Assembly: GCA_949130485.1 (NCBI GenBank)
Contig: OX422199.1
Coordinates: 3,519,402-3,583,401 of the forward strand
Reading direction: 5' to 3'
DNA: 64,000 nucleotides
Origin: Agelas oroides
Taxonomy: Eukaryota > Porifera > Demospongiae > Agelasida > Agelasidae
Below the pieces are notes generated by a model. It was not told where the DNA came from, searched no databases, and saw nothing but the letters and a program-made list of their open reading frames with translations. Shown piece by piece: positions 19,655-32,288 of the stretch (positions are counted from its first letter, which is position 1; every line of letters starts with the position of its first letter). The translations under genes and the position numbers were made by a program.

Positions 19655-21457
19655 TGTGGGGTTGACTGGGTGTAGCACACTGGCTGTCTCCTGTCTTTTC
19701 GTTCCCTCAATCCCAATCAATAAATTCTGGTGTGGAGATGAACCTTGCAACCCATTTCTTCTCGAGTCTCACCCACAACTGTTTTGGAGTCTCATGAAAG
19801 GCTGGGGTACATGGCCTGGCTGGTATAGCCCTCCTCCATACCCACCACCCCCAGCTGCCACCACCTGAGGATTGCAACTGCATCACATTCACATATTGAA
19901 TACATATCAAGTACAGATTAACAAGCATGTCAAATTAGAAGCTACTGCTGAAGGGGTCTGCAATAGGTCACATTTGTGTATGTATGCTCGAGATTTTGAA
20001 AACTCAAGATTTCAATAAAGATTTCAGCAGCTGGTATATGAAGTTTTAAGCCAGTGTACAGAGAGTATACAAGATTTTAAGTTAGTGTACTGACACTGCT
20101 AGGTTTACAGAGATTTCAGATTTTGGATTTCAATCTTTTGACTTATATTTCAGTGGAGGGTGTACAAGGTTTCATGCTAGTGCAGACTTCTCAGGTTAAC
20201 CTGTTTAGGCTATAGTAAGACTAGGCTGCCCTCATTCCCAGGCCCTCCCACCATCCAGCTTTTGATGGGTTGCAATATACAAGTTGGTCAACTAGCTTAA
20301 ATTTAAATTTAGTAATACGTACAAGGCACACTGCCTTTTGGGCTTGGTTGGTTGTGGCAGACAAAGCCCAGGACATGTACATGCCTGGAGATTCCATTGG
20401 GTCCACCGCCTTTTGGGCTTGGTTGGTTGTGGTGGACAAAGCCCAGGTTCAAGGTCTAAACAGTGTATGACAGGCTTCTTTCTCTTCCCCTGCACAACAG
20501 CCTGTAATACATTGGATGTAGAGTGTAGTTATGATATGAAAGTTCCATTTATGATTATGGGAGCACGCAAATTTTCACTGAAATTGTATTAACATTTAGC
20601 ATAGATAGAACATTCCCTTCAATATGAGTAGTATCTTATGCAGGTCATCATACTTTCGTGGCTATCTGACTGAAAGGTGGCTTGGTGTACACCCAGCTCC
20701 AAGTGTAGAAATTTGTACAAACTTGACCATGAGGAGGGAGTACAAATATGTACACCCTCACCAGTAGTGCACATGAAATTGCACAAATTTGGTGTGATCA
20801 CGTTACCACTAAGATAGCTCCCCAAAATGACAGGTCAGGTAGAATATTGGTGAAAATGCATCAATTTTAACACACATCATTTCATAAATGGACACATAAT
20901 CTCATACTACGTGTTTATATATGGAATATACTGTGAACTGTGAATACTAGTACAACAAATCTTTTGCACTGCATGATATACTCATAAAATAGAAGTTGAA
21001 CATAAAATATGTGCTTTATTAGTTTAACAATAACATTGTGGCTTTTGTTTACAACTAGCTGAGATTCAGAGGTCATTACTGCAGTATCAAAATCATCTAC
21101 TGCAACTTATGGAGCAACCTTGTAATACTAGCAGCAATCACATTCCATAAAAGGAAGCTTACATTTGTATGTCTGAGTTATAAATTAGGACTTCATTTGA
21201 AATTCAATTATTTGTTCTATTGCAAGGGTGTATTCCGGACAAAGACTATAAGCTGACTACAGGAAAGGTAGCTACAAAGTACTTGTTTGTCAATTCTGTA
21301 ACTTCTTGTTTGGCCTGAGGTTTTTGCATGGTATCTGAAATGTAAAATACCCATGCATTGACTGTATATAGTTGAGAATTGTAGCTAACTCACCACGATG
21401 TGTATCACTTCTTGAGTTCGTGTTGTGTGCTAAAAAAACTTTCGGGACTCACAGCGC
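19655..21457. other. Duplicated block upstream of pseudogene B
   Basis: This block recurs at 28430-29510 plus 36200-36700 and at 58140-59640. Shared landmarks in order are AACTCTGGTGTGGAGATGA, the CTCCTCCATACCCACCA segment, the AAGATTTCA-rich stretch, the 75-bp minisatellite, the GGAGGGAGTA/TTTGTACACCC stretch, and GGACAAAGACTATAAGCTGACTAC shortly before the gene. The last of these also lies upstream of D (51308). It contains no convincing gene. Confidence 0.6.
20333..20452. repeat. 75-bp minisatellite, about 1.6 units
   Basis: The unit begins GCCTTTTGGGCTTGGTTGG, then has GTGG(CA/TG)GACAAAGCCCAGG and ATTCCATTGGGTCCACC. The same repeat has about four units at 29003-29287 and three at 58406-58600, always at the same place in the duplication unit. 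Confidence 0.8.
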
Positions 21458-21459
21458 TA

Positions 21460-21756
21460 CCGTAGATCGGGAAAATTTCGCTGTTAATATAATAATTTCG
21501 CGGCCGAGACCCACCGTGAATAAGCGTGCGCCGAAGTCCCCACCCCCGGGGTAAATGTTCGATCGACGACTACAGTTAGCGATGCTGGGCTCTCCCAATA
21601 CTTCGTAGTAGATTAAACGCTAAGAACGCTCCAGGCGCTCGTCCCTCTTGTAACCGTCAACCATTATAAATTTCGCGGATCGAACCGCGAAAATTTAACA
21701 CCACGAAAAATTTTACATGCGAATTATTTTTAACGTGAAATTTTCCCGATCTACAG
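21460..21756. mobile_element. TA-flanked MITE, 297 bp
   Basis: The ends are CCGTAGATCGGGAAAATTTC and GAAATTTTCCCGATCTACAG, flanked by TA at 21458-21459 and 21757-21758. The interior holds further GCGAAA/TTTCGC motifs. TA duplication suits a Tc1/mariner-type or similar transposase supplied in trans. Absence from the other duplicated flanks indicates insertion after the duplication. Confidence 0.8.
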
Positions 21757-22001
21757 TATTGCTTCCTGCCATTGGAGATGGTTACATGTTAAAGAGATGA
21801 TGGAAATGATGCCCATTGTAAAAGGGTTATTGATAAGGAGAAGGGTTATTAGCAAGGAACAGGGAGAATTAGCAAGGGAGCAGGGCTGCAATCCAGCGTA
21901 CAGTCACCCCAGTCCAAATGCTGCCATTGTAGCACCTGCACTGTTCAGTGTTTCTGTGCACTCATGAAGAATAGAGAATTAGAATTAGAACCTTATACTT
22001 G

Positions 22002-22043
22002 AATTAGGGGGATCACCATGCATGCATGGTGATCCCCCTAATT
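22002..22043. repeat. Perfect 42-bp palindrome upstream of B
   Basis: Two 21-nt arms, starting AATTAGGGGGATCACCATGC, meet with no spacer at an ATGCAT centre. It lies about 110 bp upstream of the ATG of pseudogene B. Gene A has only an imperfect trace at the equivalent place (GCATGCATGG near 14822-14831). It could be a recent foldback or a cruciform-forming site. Confidence 0.9.
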
Positions 22044-22153
22044 TAATAGCTACTACAAAAGCATTATGCAGTATAATCATCTGGCTATACATAGATGTTA
22101 TTTGAATACTCCTGCAGGTGATTACCTACACATAAGATGTTCCCATCAGAATA

Positions 22154-25100
22154 ATGCTGCAGTGGTTCACCCTATTGTTAGTGACACTGACACTCAGTAC
22201 AGTGGTCTCTGCTACCGGTGTCTTCTTTGTCAAGCCCACCAATGACACACCATGTCCACAACAGCCATGCCATACCCTTGAGCACTATGCTTAGAGCTGG
22301 CAGCTCTACCTGACCTCCAACACAATAGTCCAGTTCTTACCAGGTGAGCATGTTCTTGAGGGAGACTGGAATGAGTTGTCAGTTGTGAACGTCTCCAACT
22401 TGACACTGATTGGAAGGGATGGTGTGATTCTTGATGGCTCACCACTAGGTATACCTATGGCTACAAGCATAGTCAGCTGTAGAAGAGGAAAGACATTGTT
22501 TTCTTATTCCAATGTCACTGAGTTATTCATTGCAAGGCTCACATTCTCCGAGTGTGGCAAAGCAGGTGCTGCACTCTTTTTGAACAAAGTGTCTAACCTT
22601 GTTCTTGACAGTGTTACCATACAAAACAGCACTGGGACAGGACTAATTGGTTTCAACCTTGCGAAATCATTAATTCATCACTCTACATTCATATTCAACC
22701 AAGCCACAAGTGCTTTTCCATGGAGTGGCAATATTATGTTATTCTATGAGGAATGCTCCGAGGTAATCGAAACATACACACTAAATATAACATCTTCATG
22801 GATCTTGTTTGGAAATGCAACCACAGAATTAACAACAGAAACAATAAGTACGGGTGGTCTAAGTCTGCAAGTTGGTCAGTCCTGCTACAATGTGAAGGTA
22901 CGCATCCACAATACTACATTGAAACAGAATATGGGTGGAAATATGTTCCTTTTACTCAATGGTTTTGCACATAACATCATTACTATTACTGACAGCTACT
23001 TTGAATGGGGATACATGTCATATAGTGGTGGAGGAGTGTTAATATATACAAGTTACAATGCTTCTCAAGTACCTCAGCATGTTGAAAGTAATCGTGTATA
23101 CATCAACAACACAGAGTTCATGGGAAATCAAGCAGACTCTGGAGGTGCTATGTCAGTATTACCATGTACAGGCACTGAGCTGCACATTAATGGATCAAGG
23201 TTTTATAACAACACAGCACATAATGGTGGACACATTGCTATTATGTTGGTCTCCCACACTTGTGCAAACGTGACAATCACAATCACCGACAGTCTCTTTG
23301 AAGATGGGAATGCCACTGGTAGTGGTGGTGGTGTTGCAGTGATGGGAAGCCAGGGCGATTCCCAATGTACAAATGGTAATTATATTAATATTAGCAACAC
23401 ACAATTTGTGGCAAACCACGCTGAATTTAATGGAGGTGCAGTATTATTGTGGGGGTGCCTAGGCACTGAGCTGTATATTGATGAGTCAGCATTTTACAAC
23501 AACACAGCAGCATTAGGTGGTGGCCACATTGAATTGGAACTTACGTCAAATCATGCTCAGTTTATTGTTGTCAGCAACAGTCATTTTGAAAGTGGAAAAG
23601 CTTATGCTGGAGGGGGGATTTTAGTTTTTGTTGGTGGCAGTTGTACATCAGTAAACAGTACCATATGTAAATCTGTATACGTCATGAACAGCAATATCTA
23701 TCGAAATGTCGCTGAATTTGCTGGTGGAGGAATGGTAATCCTATTCAAACAGAGCTGTGTTACTATTAATGTTTTAATTCACAACATATCCCTTTTAAGG
23801 AATACTGCATCTAATTTGACAGGAGGGAATATTTACTTGCAAAGCATCTGCACAGCAGGAAACTCTATAACAATCAGTAGGAGCACTGTGGAATTTGGCA
23901 CTAGTCCAGTTGGTGGAGGAATGGTATTCCTAACAGATGCTTTTCCGGGATGCCCATCTTCAATGATAAACCTCAAACCAACTAACCTCAACATTGTGGA
24001 CTCAACCTTTCAATACAACACTGCATATAAATGGGGTGGCGGACTCGACATGTCATTAGGATCATCTGAGTATTTTTGCTGCAGCGCTGAAGTGAATATT
24101 ACAAATGTAACATTCTTTAACAACACAGCTAGTACATTTTCCTACAGAGTAAATGGAACAGAGCTTTTTACAATGGGTGGTAACATTTTTATCGATGATG
24201 GTGCAGGACAGTGGCTTAACAATTCTGTCAGGATTCAGAGCTGCCTGATTGAAGGTGGGGTAGCACAAATGGGAGGGGGGATTTATGTACTAAACAATGT
24301 TGTGTGCTGCCAGAAAAGCATTGAAATGGAGGCTTTAATCATCTCCAATACACGGTTCATATGTAATCAAGCAACTCTAGACAATGCAGGGGCTTCACTG
24401 ATGATTGCAGAGACACCTAACATTTATAACATACAATCGTACTCTACGACAACATTCACTTACATTAAGAAACTCACAATCACGGACACTACATTTGATG
24501 GACCATGTACTAATTCTAGCAATGTTAATATTCAGGGTATGGGAGCCATCGCTCCCTATTTACCCACACAGTTCAATGTAGTGTTCATCAATGTCCTGTT
24601 CAGAGGGTATTCCACAAATCTTTCATCCCTACCTTCTACAATTCATTCTCAGCAGCTCTTTGATGATCATATTATACTCAACCCTATGCATACTGCTGCA
24701 GTTGCATTGTACGCAATCCAACCATTAGTGATGCTTTCCTTTATTCCAAATGCAACTTTCATTGATTGTGAGTTCTTTGAAAGCGCTGTAGATGGTGGCC
24801 TTGCTGCAGAAGGTACCAACGTGTTCTTTGGAGGCAACATAATTTTCAGGGACAACAGAGCCATATATGGAGGGGGATTGACACTACTGGATAACTCAAT
24901 CATGTATCTCACACCAAACACACGTATCACATTCTCTCACAACCACGCTACGTATGCAGGAGGTGCTATTTATGTACAGTCAGACGGTTTATCCCTTGGC
25001 AATCTCATGTGCTTCTATCAGTTTGATGGAATAAACCAAGACATATCTGACATGAATATTCAGATTACTTTTGAGAACAATACAGCACATTTTGCTGGCA

Positions 25101-26958
25101 GTGTACTGTACGGAGGTTTGGTAGACATCTGTTTCATTACAATATCTGCAGGAAAAAATAATGACTTTGATTCTATATTCAAGGTACAAAATACAGATAA
25201 TGATCCCACTGCAATATCTTCTGATCCATACAGAGTCTGTCCTTGTAATGACAGTAGACCAGTATGTGGCAAACTTTGTAATGCCAGTAACCCACACTGC
25301 AGTAGTAACCTGTGTTCTCATCACAGACAGAGGAAACAATTACACTCAGGACTGAAACCATCCCAAGGAGGCTGACCGCAAAAGGATTGATAATAAATGT
25401 GACACTGCTCAACTGTCCATGGGGCTTTACACTTAGAGGTTCTCCAACAAAATGTGATTGTGTAGACAAACTATGGAAACACCACATTTATCAGTGCAAC
25501 ATTACTACCCAAACAATCAATCGACCACCACCACTGTGGATAGGGTACTACCACTCTGGTAACAATAGTGAACACGCAGTTGAGGGGGTCTTGGTGCACG
25601 ACAACTGCCCATTTGACTACTGCAAGCCTGACCAGCTTCCCATAGAGCTGAATGACTCAGACAAACAGTGTGCCTTCAATCACTCAGGCATTCTCTGTGG
25701 AGCATGCCAGCCAGGTCTCAGCCTTGCCCTAGGAACATCCAGATGTCTGAAGTGCTCCAACAAGTACCTGATGCTGCTGTTTGTATTCACTGCTGCAGGC
25801 CTTGCACTTGTCTTGCTACTCACACTCACCAACATGACAGTCTCAGAAGGAACTATCAATGGACTCATATTCTATGCTAATATCATTCACATCAATCGAG
25901 CCATCTTCTTTCCAAATGAAAGTATTGGAATAAACAAAATCATTTTAGACATTCTGTCCACTTTCATATCTTGGATCAATCTTGATCTCGGAATTGAGAC
26001 CTGCTTCTACAATGGTATGGACATGTACACCAAAGCATGGCTACAGTTTCTCTTTCCCATCTACATCTGGACTATTGTGGGTGGGATGATTGTCTCCAGC
26101 CATTATTCCACCACTGCAGCTAAACTGTTCAGAAGGCATGCTGTGAAGGTGCTAGCCACACTCTTCTTACTGTCCTTTGCTAAACTGCAGCGTACCATCA
26201 TTACAGCTCTCTCCTTCACCTTCCTGACCTACCCTGATGGGACTAAGACTGTGTGGCTCTATGACAGCAACATTGAGTACTTACATGGGAAGCACATCCC
26301 TCTAGTCATCGCAGCCCTTCTTGCTCTTCTGTTCCTTGTGATCCCCTACACCTTAGTGCTGTTCTTCATCCAGTGTCTGCCCAAGTTAAAGTGCCGAATC
26401 TTTTTTTGGGTGAAGAAGCTGAAGCCATTGTTTGATGCCTACACTGGTCCATACAAGGACAAGTACCGATTTTGGACTGGGTTTCTTCTTATTGTTCGCA
26501 CAATTCTTTTCCTCATCTTTACTCTCGGCAACCCTGCTCTGAATCTTGCAGCAATAAGTGTCACTAGCACCTGTTTAGCTTTCACTCCATCTGTCTACAA
26601 GAAAGCATGGCTTACTCTGCTGGAGTATTCCCTGCTACTCAATCTGAGTGCAGTTTCTGTTGCTACATTTTACTGTCGTTACACCCAGTTCAGTGGCAAT
26701 CAAGCAGTGGTAGTGTATGTTTCAGTTGGCACTGTGCTCATAACATTTGTCCTGATAATGGCCTACCATCTCTACCAGTGTACCATCAATTCACGGCCCT
26801 GGAAGACTGTTTCAGATCAAGTTACTCATAAGAACAATGATTGTGAACTGGTGAACATTGCAGTAGAGAGCTCAGATGAAGAAGAGGAGGCTGAGATACG
26901 ACCACTGATGTTGCAGTTTAATGAATATCGTGAACCAGTCCTGAGTTATGATGATTAG
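22154..26958 (+). pseudogene. Gene B: disabled copy of the giant beta-helix membrane gene
   Basis: It aligns over its full length with A and D. Two lesions disable it. Codon 47 is TAG (22292-22294), where A and D have CAG in HYAQSW. A 181-bp deletion joins SSNL to VFSSQTEE at about 25313, removing the segment that starts VWPMYTYPGALF and shifting the frame. A further small deletion before the ATG removes the first Met and about four codons relative to A. The remaining frames stay open for 999 and 548 codons, so decay is recent. The signal peptide (MLQWFTLLLVTLTLSTVVSA), ectodomain repeats, CxxC cluster, membrane segments and a shortened acidic tail (SSDEEEEAEIRPLM) are all readable. An internal start at 22376 would lack a signal peptide. 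Confidence 0.92.
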
Positions 26959-28114
26959 GAGCTATCTGTTGCATGCATCTAGTATCTTAATTCAACTGAT
27001 GTAGTGTGAGTAGAAAAGCAGTCTTGTGTCTGTCATTTTACAATAGTCACATTCGTACAATATTTCACTAGTTGGTAGGAGATGCATGTTACTGATACTG
27101 TATCAGATTATTTTTGTACATCACTGATTGTGCATTGTAAAACTAAACTAGTAGCTAGCTAGCCAAGCATTTATTTTGTAGTGGCTAATGACCTTTTTGT
27201 GATGACCAGTCGACACTTCACACAAATAACCTACACTGTGCAAAAGATTTATTTCCAATAACCTGAAGCCAGTGAAGATCACGGCATAGTATCATGTGCG
27301 CATTAAATCAACACCTTACTACAGGCTCTGTGCAATACTGTCTCCAAAATTAAGTGATTCTCAGCTTCTGCTAAATCACTACACATTTCCAGTAATTGAA
27401 ATAATTGACAAATGTGACTGCTGGTCAACAGGTAGCTATAGGCCTGCTCATAGGAAAGTGGTGAACCATGAGTTCCAGATATTTGCATACCGATTACTGA
27501 TTGTGCAATGTGAAAGAAACTTGCTGTTGGACATAATTGGAGATTTTTTCTACAAATCTTGTCCTGAAAAGTGGAATTAGATGGAGATGCACCATTTCTA
27601 ATACGCACAGGCCTTCAGCTGTGGAAATGGTACGTGCTTTTGTGTTGAATCAGCACTGCTGGGGTCTGGAACTTTGTCTGATTGGAGGGCAGCTGAGGAA
27701 GGTGGGTGTCTTTGCCTTCTGCCACCTCTTCCTCCAACTAGTCTCATTGCTGTGACTGTAGCTGGCAGAACACACAGGTCTGTTCCAACATTTTTAGCCT
27801 CCTTTTCTCTTTCATCAGTACTTTTTTGATTTATACATACACTTTTAATTGATCTACCAATACGGGGACTAGGCTTGATATTGTCTTAAGGAAAAGATTT
27901 CCCCCTGGCTGTTTGTCTAGTTTGATAGCTAAAATTGTTAGAGGGCTGAGAGTCCACTGCATGCTGGGAACTGTTGTGTGGAGAATGTTCATCATTGTTG
28001 TTAATCTTCTGTTTATCTACTCCTTGCTGCTGTTCCAATATACTTTCTTCATGGCACTCGCCCAGTAGCTCAGTGTAGTATGTGTAGTTGATAAGGTCAG
28101 GGGTACATAATATA
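26959..28114. other. Duplicated 3' flank of B
   Basis: This closely follows the 3' flank of D (56613-57780) and, inverted, that of A (8848-9709). Examples are ACTAGTTGGTAGGAGATGCA, GGCTAATGACCTTTTTGTGA and TTGGACATAATTGGAGATTT. Decayed antisense coding traces are present (LVGGRGG-type reading near 27720). No intact gene. Confidence 0.6.
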
Positions 28115-28357
28115 AGGTTATGGCTACCTCACCAAATTTAGCTGCTCCAACTCTTTTTTCACTCTCTCCTCCCTCTAGGCAACTGTCTAAAATCTTGGCA
28201 TCATCCTGTTTGGTCTGAATGGTTGTAGCTGTCTCATTTGAGTCTCAAATTTGCTGATTGCAGAGTCCATTTTCTCTTTGCTGCAACCACTGGTGAAATT
28301 TTGGCAGTCTTGCCAGCCAGTGGTAGTACAGATGTTTGAATACCGCAGCCTGTAGAT
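28115..28357 (-). pseudogene. Antisense exon relic of an unidentified gene, copy in B flank
   Basis: On the minus strand an acceptor-like CTACAG precedes a frame resembling VFKHLYYHW and ISKFETQMRQLQ, matching the relic at 57778-58014. It has an insertion after YYHW, internal stops, and the same 1-nt deletion near the FGEV junction as the 57.8-kb copy. The shared deletion indicates the relic was already dead when the block duplicated. Confidence 0.5.
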
Positions 28358-28429
28358 AAGTGTGAGTATGTGTATGTTCGTGTGTGATGTGGGTGTGTTA
28401 TACAGAGCCACCTAATGTGCACTGTGTAC

Positions 28430-29526
28430 TCATTATTGTACTAGTACATGCATGTATATGGGAGTGGAGGAAGAAGACATAGATGGTGCTCCCTCCTTCC
28501 GATCAACAAACTCTGGTGTGGAGATGAGCCCTGCCAGCCATTTCATCTTGAGTCTCACCCGCACAGGTTTTGGGGCCTTACCAAAGCCTAGTAGCCCTCC
28601 TCCATACCCACCAACCACAACTGCCACCGCCTGAAGATTGCAACTGCATCACATTTGTATATTGAATGTATATCAAGTACAGATTAACAAGCACATCAAA
28701 TTAGAAGCTACCACTGAAGGGGTCTGCAACAGGTGTATGCTCAAGATTTCAAAACTCAAGATTTCAACAGAGATTTCAGCAGCTGGTATATGAAATTTTA
28801 ATATGGAGAGTATATGAGATATGAAGTTAGTATACTGACATTGTTAGGTTTAACAGAGATATATTTTTGGATTCCAATCTTTCCACTCAGATTTCGGTGA
28901 AGGGGCATCAAGGTTTTGTGCTCAGGCCTTCCCACCATCCAGTTTTTGATGGGTTACAGTGTGCAAGTAAAAGCTTAAATTTAGTAATATGTACATGGCA
29001 CACTGTCTTTTGGGCTTTGGTTGGTTGTGGCAGATAAAACCCAGGTCATGTACATGGCTGGAGAGTCTGTGCCTTTTGGGCTTGGTTTGTTGTGGTGGAC
29101 AAAGCTCAGGTTGTGTACATGCCTTGAGATTCCATTGGGTCCACCACCTTTTGGGCTTGGTTGTTTGTGGCAGACAAAACCCAGGACATGATGTACATGG
29201 AGATTCCATTGGGTTCACTGCCTTTTGGACTTGATTGGTTGTGGTGGACAAAGCTCAGGTCATGTACATGCATGGAGATTCCATTGGCCTAGGAATTGGA
29301 TGTAGAGCGTAGTTATGATTTGAAAGTGCCAGTAAAGATTATGGGAGCACGCAAATTTTCGTGGAAATTAGCATACAATCCCTTAAAATATGGGTAGCAT
29401 CTTATGCAGGTCATGGTAACTTCATGATTATCTGACTGAAACTGACTTGGTATACAAATTTGTACACCCAACTCCAAATGTAGAAATGTATACAAACTTG
29501 ATTACTAGTGAGATGATTCATCATCA
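28430..29526. other. Duplicated block continuing downstream of B
   Basis: Same landmarks as at 19655-21457, including AACTCTGGTGTGGAGATGAG, the AAGATTTCA stretch and the 75-bp minisatellite. The block is interrupted at about 29527 by the transposon nest and resumes at 36199. No gene. Confidence 0.6.
29003..29287. repeat. 75-bp minisatellite, about 4 units
   Basis: Same unit as at 20333 (CCTTTTGGGCTTGGTTGG ... GAGATTCCATTGGG), here expanded to about four diverged copies. Confidence 0.8.
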
Positions 29527-30048
29527 TGGGGCGAGCCTGAGCAAGCAGCAAACTGCTGATTTACTACTTTGTCATGGCACACAGTAGGATTTGTCACTGT
29601 CGAGCCAAATTGAATGAACGCATATAAGTAGCCAAGTCATCACCACGCAGAGATAAATATAAGTATCACATATGCCAGCCATTTCTTCAGCCAGGGCAGC
29701 TAACGTGGCTACACATGCATGAACTAAACTTTACACCGAAATCATGAGCTAAATTTCCGGCGTTTATGATTGCCGTTTGTGCATAGCCCGCTACCTGAAG
29801 CGACTCCAGTCAACCACCGTCAACCACCGTCCATATTAAATTTGTACCGCCTGTGAGCGGTCTGCCGTCGTCGGTAGAAGCACAACCAGTGCCACGCGTG
29901 CTTCAACTTCACGCTCCGGGTCCCCGACGCTGCACTCTGACAGTAGCCCTCCACTGGCCTTCACATGCTTCAGGCACGATATCGATCTTCGTGAAATATT
30001 TGAATGCGCTCATTTAAAATTTACGGTAAGTGGTCGGTCCATAGATTA

Positions 30049-30430
30049 TATAATGGGATCCACTTTGTTCACCGCGCTTCATGCCCGATGACGTCATACT
30101 GACGTGTGACATCGACAATGCAGGCCATGCGCCAGGAGAGCACAACAAATGATGTCCACCACATTTACAAAGAAGAAAACAAAAAGAAGGAAAGGATTCC
30201 ATTCCCTGGCCCTAGCCCTAACCCTAACCCTAACTGTAACACTAAGCCCTAACCATTCGGCTACGAAGCACTGCTGACGAATCCCTGCACTGCACCGCCG
30301 CCTAATGTGTACCGCGCTAATGCACCTACCAATATTATTACCGCTACAGCTAGCGCTACAGGGCAGACGACAGATGTCAGCATGACGTCATCGGGCATGA
30401 AGCGCGGTGAACAAAGTAAATACCATTAAA
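30049..30430. mobile_element. 382-bp MITE inserted in the MULE-like terminal repeat
   Basis: It is flanked by TTA (30046-30048 and 30431-30433). The ends are inverted copies of a roughly 45-bp sequence containing ACTTTGTTCACCGCGCTTCA and CCCGATGACGTCA. A 3-bp TTA duplication fits PIF/Harbinger-type transposition. It includes a telomere-like repeat tract. Confidence 0.75.
30211..30254. repeat. Interstitial telomere-like (CCCTAA)n tract
   Basis: Three to four CCCTAA units, with decayed units on both sides (CCCTAG, CTGTAA, CACTAAGCCCTAACC), lie inside the 382-bp MITE. The tract matches the animal telomere repeat but is interstitial. Confidence 0.75.
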
Positions 30431-30875
30431 TTAATAACCCGTACCGGGATTGGAAACGCAATAATTACGTTCCACCATCCGTGCAACGCTTTCTCGGCGT
30501 TCAATGTACTTCCGTTTGCGCAGTATGAGGCGGACCTTGCTCCGCTGTCTTTGTGCCGACGATTAGACGCTACTGCACTGTACTGCTACACATTTATGCC
30601 ATAGGTACTATATTACCGTTTACCTATGCATTACAAGTTGTTCACAATCAGCACATGCAGAAATGTTTACATGTGACAAATGTCTGTTGTCAGTGTGCAA
30701 ACATCACTGTCAACACATTCCACTAAACTGAGCAGCTTATAAGAGCTCTATTTCCATTCTCTCCAAAGCATGATACTTTTGGTTTGGACTTCCACTATTT
30801 TTGGGGGGGCATTAGATCATTTATCACACAGACCTGAGTATGTCGACCCAGTGCACTGTATTGGCAAACAAGGCC

Positions 30876-30925
30876 TGGTGGTGGTGGTGGTGGTGGTGGT
30901 GGTGGGGGGGGGGGGGGGGGGGGGG
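30876..30925. repeat. (TGG)n followed by poly-G
   Basis: About nine TGG units run into about 20 consecutive G. This is a low-complexity tract inside the MULE-like element and a likely slippage or assembly-uncertain site. Confidence 0.9.
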
Positions 30926-32288
30926 CAAATTTAAACGATTGTGATCACTCATTAATACAGGTTATACCCTCTACTCATGAGCTAGCAAGTTAACACAACA
31001 GAGCTGAGGTCATGAATGCAGTGAGTGTTGTAAGCTTCACCAAAACCAAATGTGAGTGATCATCAACTTAGTAGTGACCGGTAGGCATTGCTTGCTTCCT
31101 ACAAGAAGCCTCTATGCTCAAGAGCTACACTCATGGCTGATGATAACGCTGGTGGTTTTGTTGGACTGCAATAAAATGAGTGGAATACTGAACCAGAGAA
31201 ATTCTGTTCTGCACTCGTATAGTTTTTACTGACGTAGCATGCTCATGCAATTTAAACTTTCGTCCCTCCATTAGGGTATCCTGGAACTTGTCTCCACGTA
31301 GTTCCCCACACTCTAAAGATGTCATTATATAAACAGTATTTTACTTTATATTGCCATAATATCTTGTGAAAGCAACTAGGGATTCACCAATGTTTACTAT
31401 ACACAATCTGCCAAAACAAAGCTCATGGTACCAGAAACAGAGTTTCAATTATGGCATGCAAAGCTTCAACCACTAACCAAGCCTAACATTACCACTTCTT
31501 TTCTCAGTGGTAAGTGTGTACAATGTAACTCCCCCACAAAAATGCCATATTAATAGGTTTCAAAACTACCACATATTTTATCTTGCTGCTCATACCACAA
31601 GCAACAACTAATTTTTACCCGTACCATGCAACACTTCATCACTAGTGCAAGCTAATGATGCAAATTTCAATGCCTACATGTAGCGGATTGGAAAGAAACT
31701 CCCCCACAAACATCTAGACTTGTTGCTATGTGAACAGAAAGTACGTATATTCCTTATGCATATGGTTTGTGAGTATTTTAGTGGAAAAAACAACTTACCC
31801 GGTCTCTGACAGTGCCGAAAAATCCACAAATAATTCGAAATTTCTGCTTCCGAGCTGCTACCAGTACCGTTTGCATCAACCGTTCCTCACCAGTCGCCAT
31901 CACGTAGCGTTGCACGGATGGGTGCCGCCAAAACGTACGGCGCTGATGCGCTCACGTGATTTTGTTTCCAATCCCGGTACGGGTTATTAATCTATGGTCG
32001 GTCCAAGCACGGCCGGTCGTATACACGGGATACGCTAAATTCACCCGATTTGAAACCTTATGAATAACTAATCAGTACGTTTAACCCCTTTGATATGCCG
32101 AAGTAAGCAAATGTCATGAAGAAAGCTATATGAGTATATCAGTCACAGAATGAGATTCACTTGCCATGTGTTGGTCTTCTCCATCTGTTACAATACTGGC
32201 ACTGAGATAGCAGGTAAGGCTGTTCAGGCAGGTGCTTTGAAATGGTCATTTTGAAGCCTCTGGGCATGGAATGGATCAGCTGGCTATA

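Larger units (their letters stand above)
30041..31995. mobile_element. MULE-like MITE with 9-bp target duplication, inserted in the larger element
   Basis: GGTCGGTCC is duplicated at 30032-30040 and 31996-32004. The inverted ends begin ATAGATTAATAACCCGTACC. In the left copy the first eight bases are separated from the rest by the 382-bp insertion at 30049-30430. Similarity between the arms extends on and off for about 100 bp (CCATCCGTGCAACGCT is in both). Nine-base duplications and long arms are the habit of Mutator-like elements. The interior has no transposase. Confidence 0.75.

Noticed and set aside
20221..20592. ORFs with TNQAQKA / PKRQ repeats at 20.3, 29.0 and 58.5 kb as a protein family.
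   Set aside because: They are readings of the 75-bp minisatellite. The unit is a multiple of three, so all frames tend to stay open.
22376..26958. Treating the two long frames of B as two separate genes.
   Set aside because: They align with one gene in A and D. The split coincides with a 181-bp deletion and the upstream stop removes the signal peptide.
30211..30254. A chromosome end or telomere fusion.
   Set aside because: Only a few units, inside a small transposon with its own target duplication.
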